From: Flavobacteriales bacterium
Lineage (GTDB): Bacteria > Bacteroidota > Bacteroidia > Flavobacteriales_F > PHOS-HE28
NCBI GenBank assembly: GCA_016715895.1
Contig: JADJXH010000003.1
Coordinates: 1,302,001 to 1,366,000 of the forward strand
Direction of reading: 5' to 3'
Length of the DNA stretch: 64,000 nucleotides
Below the pieces are notes generated by a model that did no database searches, was not told where the DNA came from, and was given only the letters and a program-made list of their open reading frames with translations. Within the stretch, counting starts at the first letter, position 1, and each line of letters begins with the position of its first letter. The position numbers and the translations under genes are program-made. Positions 21,401-29,135 of this stretch are shown here, piece by piece.

Positions 21401-22273
21401 GTCCACGATCTGCTCCACATGGTGCTCCTCGATCACCGTCTCGCGGTCGATGAGCACCTCGTTGCGCTCGATGCTCACCACCTCGCCGGTGTCCTCGTCC
21501 ACGAAGTCCTCCACCCAGGTCTTGAGCACACGGGCGGCGAGCTTGCGGCCCACGGCCTCCTTCATGGCGGCCTTGGTCACCTTCACCTCGTCGGCCAGGC
21601 CGAAGATGTTGAGGATGTCCTTGTCGCTCTCGAAGCCGATGGCGCGCAGCAGCGTGGTCACCGGCAGCTTCTTTTTGCGGTCGATGTAGGCGTACATCAC
21701 CCCGTTGATGTCCGTGGCGAACTCGATCCACGAACCCTTGAACGGGATCACCCGGGCGCTGTAGAGCTTGGTGCCGTTGGCGTGGCGGCTCTGGCCGAAG
21801 AACACGCCGGGGCTGCGGTGCAGCTGGCTCACCACCACGCGCTCGGCCCCGTTCACCACGAAGCTGCCGCGCGGGGTCATGTAGGGGATCTGGCCCAGGT
21901 ACACGTCCTGCACGATGGTCTCGAAATCCTCGTGCTCGGGGTCGGTGCAGTAGAGCTTCAGCTTGGCCTTGAGGGGCACGCTGTAGGTGAGGCCCCGTTC
22001 GATGCACTCATCGATGCTGTACCGCGGAGGGTCGATGAAGTAATCGAGGAACTCCAGCACGAACTGGTTGCGCGTGTCGGTGATCGGGAAGTTCTCCGAG
22101 AACACCTTGAAGAGGCCCTCGCTGACGCGGTTCTCGGGGAGGGTCTCGATCTGGAAGAACTCCTCGAAGCTCTTGAGCTGGATCTCGAGGAAGTCGGGAT
22201 ACGGGGTCGGCAGGGGGTTCGAGCCGAAGTCGATGCGCTTGCTCTTCTTGCTGATGGTCTTCGCCTGGGCCAT
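18452..22273 (-). CDS. rpoB: DNA-directed RNA polymerase subunit beta
   Basis: 1273 residues from ATG 22273 (MAQAKTISKKSKRIDF). The frame stays open upstream to 22405, but that extension is Pro/Arg-rich and not conserved. Rifampicin-region landmarks are present (FFGTNQLSQFMDQTNPLAEI, then HKRRMSALGPGGLSRERAGF), as is GRHGNKGIVARI near residue 1070 and the C-terminal RFGEMEVWALEAFGASNIL clamp segment. In the rifampicin pocket the Gln, Asp, His and Arg positions look wild type. It follows rplL with a 175-base gap, the longest within this operon. Confidence 0.98.
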   Translation of the reverse strand: MAQAKTISKKSKRIDFGSNPLPTPYPDFLEIQLKSFEEFFQIETLPENRVSEGLFKVFSENFPITDTRNQFVLEFLDYFIDPPRYSIDECIERGLTYSVPLKAKLKLYCTDPEHEDFETIVQDVYLGQIPYMTPRGSFVVNGAERVVVSQLHRSPGVFFGQSRHANGTKLYSARVIPFKGSWIEFATDINGVMYAYIDRKKKLPVTTLLRAIGFESDKDILNIFGLADEVKVTKAAMKEAVGRKLAARVLKTWVEDFVDEDTGEVVSIERNEVLIDRETVIEEHHVEQIVDSGAKTIILHKAGVNAADYALIYNTLQKDTSNSEKEAVEVIYRQLRNAEPPDLETARGVIDKLFFSEQRYDLGEVGRYRINKKLGLESELSVRVLTKEDIISIIRYLIELVNSKADVDDIDHLSNRRVRTVGEQLHAQFGVGLARMARTIRERMNVRDNEVFTPTDLINAKTLSSVINSFFGTNQLSQFMDQTNPLAEITHKRRMSALGPGGLSRERAGFEVRDVHYTHYGRLCTIETPEGPNIGLISSLCVYSKINSLGFIETPYRPVTEGKVDLKAEPVYLSAEEEDNKMIAQANAQVTPEGEFNSNRVKARLMGDFPVVAPKEINLMDVAPNQIASIAASLIPFLEHNDANRALMGSNMMRQAVPLLRPESPIVGTGLEELVARDSRVLLTAEGEGVVKYVDSDRIVIEYKRTEEDRIVSFHGDEKEYKLTKFLKTNQSTCINLRPIVRKGEKVTTGQTLCEGYATQDGELAIGRNLLVAFMPWKGYNFEDAIVISERVAREDIFTSIHIDEYIMEVRDTKRGLEELTADIPNVSEEATKDLDEHGLIRIGAEINEGDILIGKITPKGETDPSPEEKLLRAIFGDKAGDVKDASLKAPPSTKGVVIDKKLFSRAIKDKKGKTNEKAVLEAIDKDYEKELGELKNVLIDKMMQLLNGQASNGVYNKYKEEQIKKGVKFTPKVLQAIDFITVDPTNWTADKKVNELVRQLIHNYNIKHNDISGVYKRKKFQVSIGDELPAGIVKLAKVYVAAKRKLAIGDKMAGRHGNKGIVARIVRDADMPYLEDGTPVDIVLNPLGVPSRMNLGQIYETVLGWAGLRLGRKYATPIFDGATLDEIHAQTDEAGVPRFGRTFLHDGGTGQRFDQPATVGVIYMIKLAHMVDDKMHARSIGPYSLITQQPLGGKAQFGGQRFGEMEVWALEAFGASNILQEILTVKSDDVVGRAKAYESIVKGEPLPTPGIPESFNVLLHELRGLALNVSLE

Positions 22274-22448
22274 GGGTTGCGATCGGGGAAAGGGAACGGG
22301 AAGGGACCGGGGAACTTCGGGTGCGGCCGGGCGCTGGGCGCCGGGCGGTGCACATCGGGGCGGGGAACGACGTGCGACCACGACGCATCCGATCAGGCCC
22401 CGCAAGGGGTCTGTCCGGAGCGCCGTGGTCGTTGCGTCGTCAGGGGCT

Positions 22449-22829
22449 TTACTTGACCTCGACCTCTGCGCCGGCCTCCGTCAGTTGCTGCTTGATGGAC
22501 TCTGCCTCCTCCTTGGAGACGCCCTCCTTCAGCGGCTTGGGAGCGCCGTCCACCAGGTCCTTGGCCTCCTTCAGGCCGAGGCCCGAAAGTTCCTTCACCA
22601 GCTTCACCACGGCGAGCTTGTTCTGTCCGCCGGATTTCAGGATCACGTCGAAGCTGGTCTTGGCGGGGGCGGCCTCACCACCACCGGCGGCGGCGCCACC
22701 GGCGGCCACGGCCACGGCTGCGGCGGCGGGCTCGATCTTGTATTCGTCCTTCAGGTACTGGGCCAGGTCGTTCACCTCCTTCACGGTGAGGCTCACGAGC
22801 TGATCGCCCAGGGCTTTGATGTCTGCCAT
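22449..22829 (-). CDS. rplL: 50S ribosomal protein L7/L12
   Basis: 126 residues. N-terminal dimerisation domain (MADIKALGDQLVSLTVKEVN), Ala/Gly-rich flexible hinge (~34-58), and C-terminal domain with FDVILKSGGQNKLAVVKLVK and ELSGLGLKEAKDLVDGAPKP. L7/L12 dimers on L10 form the stalk that recruits EF-Tu, EF-G and IF2. Length is normal. The rplJ stop lies 96 bases upstream. Confidence 0.97.
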   Translation of the reverse strand: MADIKALGDQLVSLTVKEVNDLAQYLKDEYKIEPAAAAVAVAAGGAAAGGGEAAPAKTSFDVILKSGGQNKLAVVKLVKELSGLGLKEAKDLVDGAPKPLKEGVSKEEAESIKQQLTEAGAEVEVK

Positions 22830-22925
22830 TGTTGCGGGTTGTTACTGAGTTGAGAGAAGGGAAGCTATCGGAAGTGCGTAACGCGTTCGTGGGGCGGCGG
22901 TCACACCGCCCTTGGTGTCTTGTTC

Positions 22926-23456
22926 TCAGGCGGCTCGCTCCTGCAGGGCCTTCACCAGGCCGGCGACCTTCTGGCCACCGGAGGCCTGGAGGCCGCCGAG
23001 CACGTTCTTGATCGGGCTTTGGAGCAGTGCGATGATGTCGCCGATGAGCTCCTCCTTGCCCTTGAGCGTGGCGAGCACGGCCACCTGGTCGTCGCCCACG
23101 AAGACGGCCTGGTCGATCCAGGCGCTCTTCAGCACGGGCTTCTTGTGGGTCCTGCGGAAATCCTGGATCAGCTTCGCGGGGGCGTTGCCCTTCTCGGCGA
23201 ACAGGATCGACGTCTGGCCCTTGAGCGAGCCCACGAGCCCGCTGTAATCGCGGTCCTCGATGCGCTCCATCGCCTTCTGCAGCAGGGTGTTCTTCACCAC
23301 CTTCATGCGGATGCCGGCCTTGTGGCAGCTGCGACGCAGGTTGCTGGTGGCCTCGGCCGTCAGTTCGCTCGTGTCAGCCAGGTACAGCACGTTGGTCGCC
23401 TTGATCTCCTCGATCAGGTCGGCGATCGCCTGGTCCTTTTCGGTACGGGTTGCCAT
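22926..23456 (-). CDS. rplJ: 50S ribosomal protein L10
   Basis: 176 residues. It starts MATRTEKDQAIADLIEEIKA and contains the RNA-binding region LRRSCHKAGIRMKVVKNTLL, with a C-terminal helix for L7/L12 dimers. L10 is the base of the ribosomal stalk. In many bacteria L10 represses its own operon through a leader hairpin, but only 19 bases separate it from rplA here, leaving no room for such a leader immediately upstream. Confidence 0.96.
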   Translation of the reverse strand: MATRTEKDQAIADLIEEIKATNVLYLADTSELTAEATSNLRRSCHKAGIRMKVVKNTLLQKAMERIEDRDYSGLVGSLKGQTSILFAEKGNAPAKLIQDFRRTHKKPVLKSAWIDQAVFVGDDQVAVLATLKGKEELIGDIIALLQSPIKNVLGGLQASGGQKVAGLVKALQERAA

Positions 23457-23475
23457 GGTTCTCGGGGATCTGGGG

Positions 23476-24168
23476 TTACTGCACGGTACGGGTGTCCACC
23501 TTGACCCCCGGGCTCATCGTGCTGCTGATGGCGATGCTCTTGATGTACGCACCCTTCGCGGTGCTGGGCTTCAGCTTGATCAGGGTCTGGATCAGCTCGT
23601 GGGCGTTCTCGCTCAGCTTCTGGGCGTCGAAGGAGGCCTTGCCGATCACCGCATGGATGATGCCCGCCTTGTCCACCTTGAAATCGATCTTGCCCGCCTT
23701 CACCTCCTTCACGGCCTTGGCCACGTCCATGGTCACCGTGCCGGTCTTGGGGTTGGGCATCAGGCCGCGGGGACCGAGCACACGGCCCAGCGCACCCACC
23801 TTGGCCATCACGTTGGGCGTGCAGATGATCACGTCCACGTCCGTCCATCCGCCCTTGATCTTCTCCACGAACTCGTCGAGGCCGGCCATGTCGGCACCGG
23901 CGGCGGTGGCCTCCTCGCACTTGGCGGGGTCGGCCAGCACCAGCACGCGCACGTCGCGTCCCGTCCCGTGGGGCAGGCTCACCGTGCCACGCACCATCTC
24001 GGTGCTCTTCTTGGGGTCCACTCCGAGGCGCACGGCGATGTCCACCGTGGCGTCGAACTTGGTGCTGCTGATCTGCTTCACGATGGAGGCGGCCTCCTTG
24101 AGCTCGTAGCTCTTGGTGGCGTCGTACTTGGCCATCGCGGCCTTGCGTTTCTTGGTCAGGGTCGCCAT
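23476..24168 (-). CDS. rplA: 50S ribosomal protein L1
   Basis: 230 residues. I chose ATG 24168 (MATLTKKRKAAMAKYDATKS), four bases after the rplK stop; a TTG start at 24186 would overlap rplK. Landmarks: SLPHGTGRDVRVLVLADP, LGPRGLMPNPKTGTV, and KLKPSTAKGAYIKSIAISST near the end. L1 binds 23S rRNA at the E-site stalk and in many bacteria represses the rplK-rplA message. Confidence 0.97.
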   Translation of the reverse strand: MATLTKKRKAAMAKYDATKSYELKEAASIVKQISSTKFDATVDIAVRLGVDPKKSTEMVRGTVSLPHGTGRDVRVLVLADPAKCEEATAAGADMAGLDEFVEKIKGGWTDVDVIICTPNVMAKVGALGRVLGPRGLMPNPKTGTVTMDVAKAVKEVKAGKIDFKVDKAGIIHAVIGKASFDAQKLSENAHELIQTLIKLKPSTAKGAYIKSIAISSTMSPGVKVDTRTVQ

Positions 24169-24172
24169 GGCA

Positions 24173-24619
24173 TCAAGCGTTCTCAAAGGGGTTCGTACCG
24201 GTCACCGTCACTCCCATGCTGCGGGCCGTTCCGGCCACCATGCTCATGGCGCTCTGCAGCGTGAAGCAGTTCAGGTCGGGCATCTTGTCCTCGGCGATGG
24301 CCTTCACCTGGTCCCAGGTGATGCTGCCCACCTTCTTGGTGTGCGGGACACCGCTGCCGCCCTTGATCTTGGCCTGCTCGATGATCTGCACGGCCGCGGG
24401 CGGGGTCTTGATGATGAAGTCGAAGCTCTTGTCGCTGTACACGGTGATCACCACGGGCAGCACCTTGCCGGCCTTGTCCTGCGTGCGCGCATTGAACTGC
24501 TTGCAGAACTCCATGATGTTCACGCCCTTGGCGCCGAGCGCCGGGCCGATGGGGGGCGAGGGGTTCGCCGCCCCTCCCTTCACCTGGAGCTTGATCAGCC
24601 CCGATACTTCCTTGGCCAT
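24173..24619 (-). CDS. rplK: 50S ribosomal protein L11
   Basis: 148 residues. N-terminal domain has IKLQVKGGAANPSPPIGPAL and GAKGVNIMEFCKQFNART (thiostrepton region); the C-terminal rRNA-binding domain has GSGVPHTKKVGSITWDQVK and GTARSMGVTVTG. L11 lies at the GTPase-associated centre. The nusG stop lies 143 bases upstream. Confidence 0.97.
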   Translation of the reverse strand: MAKEVSGLIKLQVKGGAANPSPPIGPALGAKGVNIMEFCKQFNARTQDKAGKVLPVVITVYSDKSFDFIIKTPPAAVQIIEQAKIKGGSGVPHTKKVGSITWDQVKAIAEDKMPDLNCFTLQSAMSMVAGTARSMGVTVTGTNPFENA

Positions 24620-24762
24620 TTCTCTGGTTTTGTGTCCTGATGGCGTCCCGCACAGGATGAGGGACTCGGACGGGTTTTGCTTCTATCGTTCGGGCGACGG
24701 TCCCGTCGCGTCTTCGTGTTCGTTCGTTCCTTGACCGGTGAGGGGTGAGGCATGCGCCTTCC

Positions 24763-25320
24763 CTACACCTCCTTTTCAACCTGCATGAAGCTCAGTTCCA
24801 GTGGGGTCTTCCTTCCGAAGATCTTCACCATCACCTTCAGCTTCTTCTTCTCCTCGTTGATCTCCTCGATCACGCCGTTGAAGCCGTTGAAGGGACCGTC
24901 GATCACCTTCACGCCTTCGCCCACATGATAGGGGTTGTGGATGGCCTCCTCGGTCTCGGCCAGCTCGTCCACGGTGCCCAGGATGCGGTTCACCTCGCTC
25001 TGGCGCAGGGGCACCGGATCGCCACCCTTCTCGGCGCCGAGGAAGCCGATCACATCGGGCAGGTTCTTGATGCTGTGGGCGATCTCGCCGGTGAGGTCGG
25101 CCTCCATCAGCACGTAGCCGGGGAAGAAGTTGCGCTCCTTGCTCACCTTCTTGCCGTCGCGGATCTGGTAGAACTTCTCGGTGGGGATGAGCACCTGGGT
25201 GATGTACGTGCCCATGTTGGAGCGCTTCACCTCGCTCTCGATCCGCTCCTTCACCTTCTTCTCCTTTCCGGAGATGGCGCGGATGACATACCACTTGCGG
25301 TTGGCGGTCGCTACGGCCAT
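24763..25320 (-). CDS. nusG: Transcription termination/antitermination protein NusG
   Basis: 185 residues. NGN domain: WYVIRAISGKEKKVKERIES near residue 10 and FFPGYVLMEADLTGEIAHSI near residue 65. KOW domain near the C-terminus: HVGEGVKVIDGPFNGFNGVI, then KLKVMVKIFGRKTPLELSF. NusG binds RNA polymerase and couples it to Rho or to the ribosome. The start lies two bases after the secE stop. Confidence 0.96.
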   Translation of the reverse strand: MAVATANRKWYVIRAISGKEKKVKERIESEVKRSNMGTYITQVLIPTEKFYQIRDGKKVSKERNFFPGYVLMEADLTGEIAHSIKNLPDVIGFLGAEKGGDPVPLRQSEVNRILGTVDELAETEEAIHNPYHVGEGVKVIDGPFNGFNGVIEEINEEKKKLKVMVKIFGRKTPLELSFMQVEKEV

Positions 25321-25322
25321 GG

Positions 25323-25550
25323 TCAGCTCATCAGTTTGTAGATGAAACCGAGGATCCCCTTCCAGAAGGAGGTGTTGGTCATGTTGTGCACGCCGAACAC
25401 GTAGTCCATCACGAACACCACCAGGCTGATGATGAGCGCGGTGACGAGCACCACGATGGCGCTGCCCTGAAGCTCCTTCCAGGTGGGCCAGGAGACCTTG
25501 TTGACGAGCTCGTTGTAGCTCTCGCTCAGGTATGTCTTGAAGCTTGCCAC
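25323..25550 (-). CDS. secE: Preprotein translocase subunit SecE
   Basis: 75 residues from GTG 25550, giving MASFKTYLSESYNELVNKVS, close to the usual short SecE start. An alternative GTG at 25571 adds seven residues but would overlap the last three bases of the tRNA-Trp gene. The motif VSWPTWKELQGSAIVVLV precedes the single conserved membrane helix (TALIISLVVFVMDYVFG); a short hydrophobic tail follows. SecE clamps SecY in the inner-membrane channel. Gene order tuf-trnW-secE-nusG is the classical one. Confidence 0.93.
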   Translation of the reverse strand: MASFKTYLSESYNELVNKVSWPTWKELQGSAIVVLVTALIISLVVFVMDYVFGVHNMTNTSFWKGILGFIYKLMS

Positions 25551-25568
25551 GTTGTTCGCTTGCTTGGG

Positions 25569-25641
25569 CACGGGTGGCAGGAATCGAACCCGCAGCCTAC
25601 GGTTTTGGAGACCGTCGCTCTACCAATTGAGCTACACCCGT
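25569..25641 (-). tRNA. tRNA-Trp (anticodon CCA)
   Basis: 73 bases. On the minus strand the acceptor arms are ACGGGTG and CACCCGT with discriminator G, D-arm GTAGCTCAATTGGTAGAGC, anticodon loop CTCCAAA (CCA), and T-arm GCGGGTTCGATTCCTGC. CCA is not encoded. It lies between tuf and secE. Confidence 0.96.
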
Positions 25642-25667
25642 TCGTTGTGTCCGTTTTCGGCGGCGAA

Positions 25668-25695
25668 GGCCGGTCCACCTTGCGGCGGACCGGCC
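25668..25695 (-). terminator. Hairpin downstream of tuf, possible partial terminator or processing site
   Basis: Arms GGCCGGTCC (25668-25676) and GGACCGGCC (25687-25695) with a 10-base loop, between the tuf stop and tRNA-Trp. No strong T-run follows on the minus strand, so attenuation or RNA processing is as likely as termination. Confidence 0.4.
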
Positions 25696-25716
25696 CGGCC
25701 ACCTGGGTCGTTGTGC

Positions 25717-26904
<1,188 letters not shown>

Positions 26905-27006
26905 TGTCGTTCGGTCGTTATGGGTGTTCTGTTGTCGATCTGTCCGTTCACCTGTCGCACGTGCCTCCCCGCTTGGGGCGGGATGGAGCCGCAGCCGGTC
27001 CGGCGG

Positions 27007-27078
<72 letters not shown>

Positions 27079-27141
27079 CGATGTTCTGGTCGGAGGTGGT
27101 TCGGGGCCTTGCGGCGCCCTGACCTCCTCTGATCGTGGAAG

Positions 27142-27214
27142 AGCGGGAGACGAGACTCGAACCCGCGACATTCAGCTTGGAAGGCTGATGCTCTACCAAC
27201 TGAGCTACTCCCGC
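27142..27214 (-). tRNA. tRNA-Gly (anticodon TCC)
   Basis: 73 bases. Acceptor arms GCGGGAG and CTCCCGC, anticodon loop CTTCCAA (TCC), T-arm CGCGGGTTCGAGTCTCG. Third tRNA of the cluster. Confidence 0.96.
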
Positions 27215-27272
27215 TTGAAAGGAAGGCCGATCGGCGAGGCAGGCCGGCATCCGTGGCTCCGTGAGTGAGTGG

Positions 27273-27355
27273 TGGGGAGAGCAGGATTCGAACCTACGAA
27301 GCTGTGAAGCAGCAGATTTACAGTCTGCCCCCGTTGGCCACTTGGGTATCTCCCC
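27273..27355 (-). tRNA. tRNA-Tyr (anticodon GTA)
   Basis: 83 bases, with the long variable arm of a class II tRNA. Acceptor arms GGGGAGA and TCTCCCC plus discriminator A, anticodon loop CTGTAAA (GTA). Confidence 0.96.
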
Positions 27356-27369
27356 TGTTCCGATCACGG

Positions 27370-27442
27370 AGCCAATGGACGGATTCGAACCCCCGACCTG
27401 CTGATTACAAATCAGCTGCTCTACCAGCTGAGCTACATTGGC
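27370..27442 (-). tRNA. tRNA-Thr (anticodon TGT)
   Basis: 73 bases. Acceptor arms GCCAATG and CATTGGC, anticodon stem GCTGA/TCAGC around loop TTTGTAA (TGT), T-loop GGTTCGAATCC. First gene of the tRNA-tuf transcript. Confidence 0.96.
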
Positions 27443-27509
27443 ACGTACAGCAAGCGAAAGAACGCCTTTCACCCGCCTCCCGGAGAGGCCTCCCCGGGAA
27501 TTGGGCCTG

Positions 27510-27540
27510 CAAATGTAGGAAACTTCCCGGCACCTCCAAA
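27510..27540 (-). promoter_or_regulatory. Consensus Bacteroidota promoter of the tRNA-tuf operon
   Basis: On the minus strand TTTG (27540-27537), a 19-base spacer, then TACATTTG (27517-27510): an exact match to the -33/-7 consensus TTTG-N19-TAnnTTTG. The first tRNA starts 67 bases further on. Confidence 0.85.
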
Positions 27541-27545
27541 CATGC

Positions 27546-27574
27546 GCAGGGCCCCGCCTTCCGCGGAGCCCTGC
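27546..27574 (-). terminator. Hairpin after hpf, just upstream of the tRNA promoter
   Basis: 12-bp arms GCAGGGCCCCGC (27546-27557) and GCGGAGCCCTGC (27563-27574) with one G.U-type mismatch and a five-base loop. It separates the hpf transcript from the tRNA-tuf promoter. No long T-tract follows. Confidence 0.45.
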
Positions 27575-27613
27575 TGCTGCGGTATGCCGACCGCGACTGG
27601 CGGCGTCGCCGGC

Positions 27614-27910
27614 CTATTTGGGGCGGGGCTTCGAGCGCTCCAGCTGGCGCCGGATCGCCTCGGCCACCTGATCGGTGGCCTCCTCGAAGCTCTTGCTGTT
27701 GCGCTTGGCGAAGAGCTCACGGCCGGGCACGGCCATCTTCACCTCCACCACCTTGTTGCGACGGTCGTCCCCGTCATGCTCAAGCCGGAGGAAGACCTCG
27801 CTGCTGAGGATGCGGTCGTGGAACTGGTTGAGCTTCTGCAGGCGTTCGCGGATGAAGCCGACCAGCTTGATGTCGGCGTCGAAATGGATGGAATGCACGT
27901 TCACGTTCAT
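27614..27910 (-). CDS. hpf: Ribosome hibernation promoting factor, short form (HPF/RaiA family)
   Basis: 98 residues from ATG 27910 (MNVNVHSIHFDADIKLVGFI); an ATG at 27970 adds a basic non-conserved stretch that runs into the recombinase coding region. The family pattern is clear: RLQKLNQFHDRILSSEVFLR, then KVVEVKMAVPGRELFAKRNS and SFEEATDQVAEAIRRQLER. Short HPF binds the 30S decoding region and, with partners, makes inactive 100S dimers in slow growth; the long C-terminal dimerisation domain is absent. It begins seven bases after the recombinase stop, so the two are co-transcribed. Confidence 0.9.
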   Translation of the reverse strand: MNVNVHSIHFDADIKLVGFIRERLQKLNQFHDRILSSEVFLRLEHDGDDRRNKVVEVKMAVPGRELFAKRNSKSFEEATDQVAEAIRRQLERSKPRPK

Positions 27911-27917
27911 GGTCTGC

Positions 27918-28814
27918 TCAGGTCGTTTGTTCGGTTCCCTGCCCCCCGCCCCGCGGGTGGGCCTGCGCATGCACCTTGCGGAGCTTCTCCACCGTGTTGT
28001 GGGTGTACACCTGGGTGGCCGCCAGGTTGGCGTGGCCCAGCAGTTCCTTCACGGCGTTGAGGTCGGCCCCGTGCTCCAGGAGGTGCGTGGCGTAGGTGTG
28101 CCGCAGCACGTGGGGGCTTCGTTTCTGTTGTGTGGTGACGGTGGCGAGCACGCGGTGTACCAGTCGTTGTACGCTGCGCCGTGCCAGCGGTCCACCGTTG
28201 CCCCCCCTCAGCAGGGGGGCCGCCGGGTCCGTGGTCGGCCGCTGGGAAAGATACGCGCGAACGGCCTCCAGCGTTCCATCCGGCAGGGGCACGAGGCGCT
28301 CCTTGTTGCGCTTGCCCAGCACCCGGATGGTGCCCCGGTGCAGGTCCACCGCGCCCACCGTAAGGCCCAGCAGCTCTGCCAGGCGGATGCCGGTGCCGTA
28401 CAGCAGCTCCAGCACCAACCGCTCCTCGGGGCGCAGCTCGGCCGCGGGTCCGGCGGCATCGAACAGGGGCGCCATACGGGCCTCCGGCACGAAGGTGGGC
28501 AGCCGCCTGGGCTGTTTGGGCGGCTCCACCAGCGCCGTGGGATCGCCCTCCACCGCGCCCACCGTCTGGGCGAAACGGTAATAGGCTCGCAGCGCGCTCA
28601 ACTGCCGGTTCACCGTGCGCGCACCGGTGCCATCGCTCAGCCGCTGCATGATCCACTCCCGCACATCCCCGCCCTGCGCGGCATCGATCCCCCCGGCCCC
28701 CTGGGCGGCGAGGTGGTCGGCGAACTGCCGCAGGTCACGCCGATAGGCGGACAGGGTGTGGGGACTGCACCGTTTCTCGTAGGCCAGGTGCTCCAGGAAG
28801 CGGTCGATGGACAT
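27918..28814 (-). CDS. Tyrosine recombinase of the XerC/XerD type
   Basis: 298 residues, the normal Xer length. The N-terminal SAM-like core-binding domain (FLEHLAYEKRCSPHTLSAYR) is followed by the catalytic domain with the full set of residues: Arg144 (GTGIRLAELLG), Lys168 (RVLGKRNKERLVP), His235-x-x-Arg238 (SPHVLRHTYATH), His261 (LLGHANLAATQVY) and nucleophile Tyr270. Xer enzymes resolve chromosome dimers at dif. Context (between rpsU and hpf in a housekeeping cluster) argues for a chromosomal Xer rather than a phage integrase. XerC versus XerD cannot be decided by reading. Confidence 0.9.
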   Translation of the reverse strand: MSIDRFLEHLAYEKRCSPHTLSAYRRDLRQFADHLAAQGAGGIDAAQGGDVREWIMQRLSDGTGARTVNRQLSALRAYYRFAQTVGAVEGDPTALVEPPKQPRRLPTFVPEARMAPLFDAAGPAAELRPEERLVLELLYGTGIRLAELLGLTVGAVDLHRGTIRVLGKRNKERLVPLPDGTLEAVRAYLSQRPTTDPAAPLLRGGNGGPLARRSVQRLVHRVLATVTTQQKRSPHVLRHTYATHLLEHGADLNAVKELLGHANLAATQVYTHNTVEKLRKVHAQAHPRGGGQGTEQTT

Positions 28815-28825
28815 CCGGAAAGCAA

Positions 28826-28861
28826 GATAGGCGAAAGGTCCGGACGGACCCCTCGCCTATC
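28826..28861 (-). other. Long hairpin between rpsU and the recombinase gene
   Basis: Outer arms GATAGGCGA (28826-28834) and TCGCCTATC (28853-28861), inner arms GGTCCG (28837-28842) and CGGACC (28845-28850). It follows the rpsU stop by 21 bases and may end or trim the rpsU message; TATCTTGC just after it could be a weak promoter for the recombinase. Confidence 0.55.
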
Positions 28862-28882
28862 GGTACGGCGAAGCGTGCGGGC

Positions 28883-29074
28883 TTATTGCTCGACGCTGTA
28901 CGTCTTCAGCTTGTAGGCGGCGCGGATGATCTCCTTGCGGCGCTCCACGGAGGGCTTGGTGAAGCTCTGGCGCCTGCGCAGGGCACGCATGGTGCCGGTG
29001 CGCTCGAACTTCTTCTTGAACTTCTTGAGCGCCTTATCGATGCTCTCGCCTTCCTTGACGGGGATGATCAGCAT
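28883..29074 (-). CDS. rpsU: 30S ribosomal protein S21
   Basis: 63 residues, full length: MLIIPVKEGESIDKALKKFK, then MRALRRRQSFTKPSVERRKE. S21 sits near the 3' end of 16S rRNA and the anti-Shine-Dalgarno; in Bacteroidota, where Shine-Dalgarno use is suppressed, this location is of special interest. It has its own consensus promoter at 29130-29100. Confidence 0.96.
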   Translation of the reverse strand: MLIIPVKEGESIDKALKKFKKKFERTGTMRALRRRQSFTKPSVERRKEIIRAAYKLKTYSVEQ

Positions 29075-29099
29075 GGGGTCCTTTTGTTCGAAGGGGGCG

Positions 29100-29130
29100 C
29101 AAAGATAGCGCCTTCGTTGATCCGTGCAAA
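29100..29130 (-). promoter_or_regulatory. Consensus Bacteroidota promoter of rpsU
   Basis: Minus strand TTTG (29130-29127), 19-base spacer, TATCTTTG (29107-29100): the same exact architecture as the tRNA-tuf promoter. It leaves a leader of roughly 20 bases before ATG 29074. Confidence 0.85.
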
Positions 29131-29135
29131 TGGGG

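Noticed and set aside
23457..23475. L10 autoregulatory leader before rplJ
   Set aside because: Only 19 bases lie between rplA and rplJ, too short for the kink-turn leader seen in other bacteria.
27918..28814. Recombinase considered as a phage or integrative-element integrase
   Set aside because: It is normal Xer length, sits in a housekeeping cluster between rpsU and hpf, and no attachment-site duplication or phage genes are present despite the nearby tRNAs.
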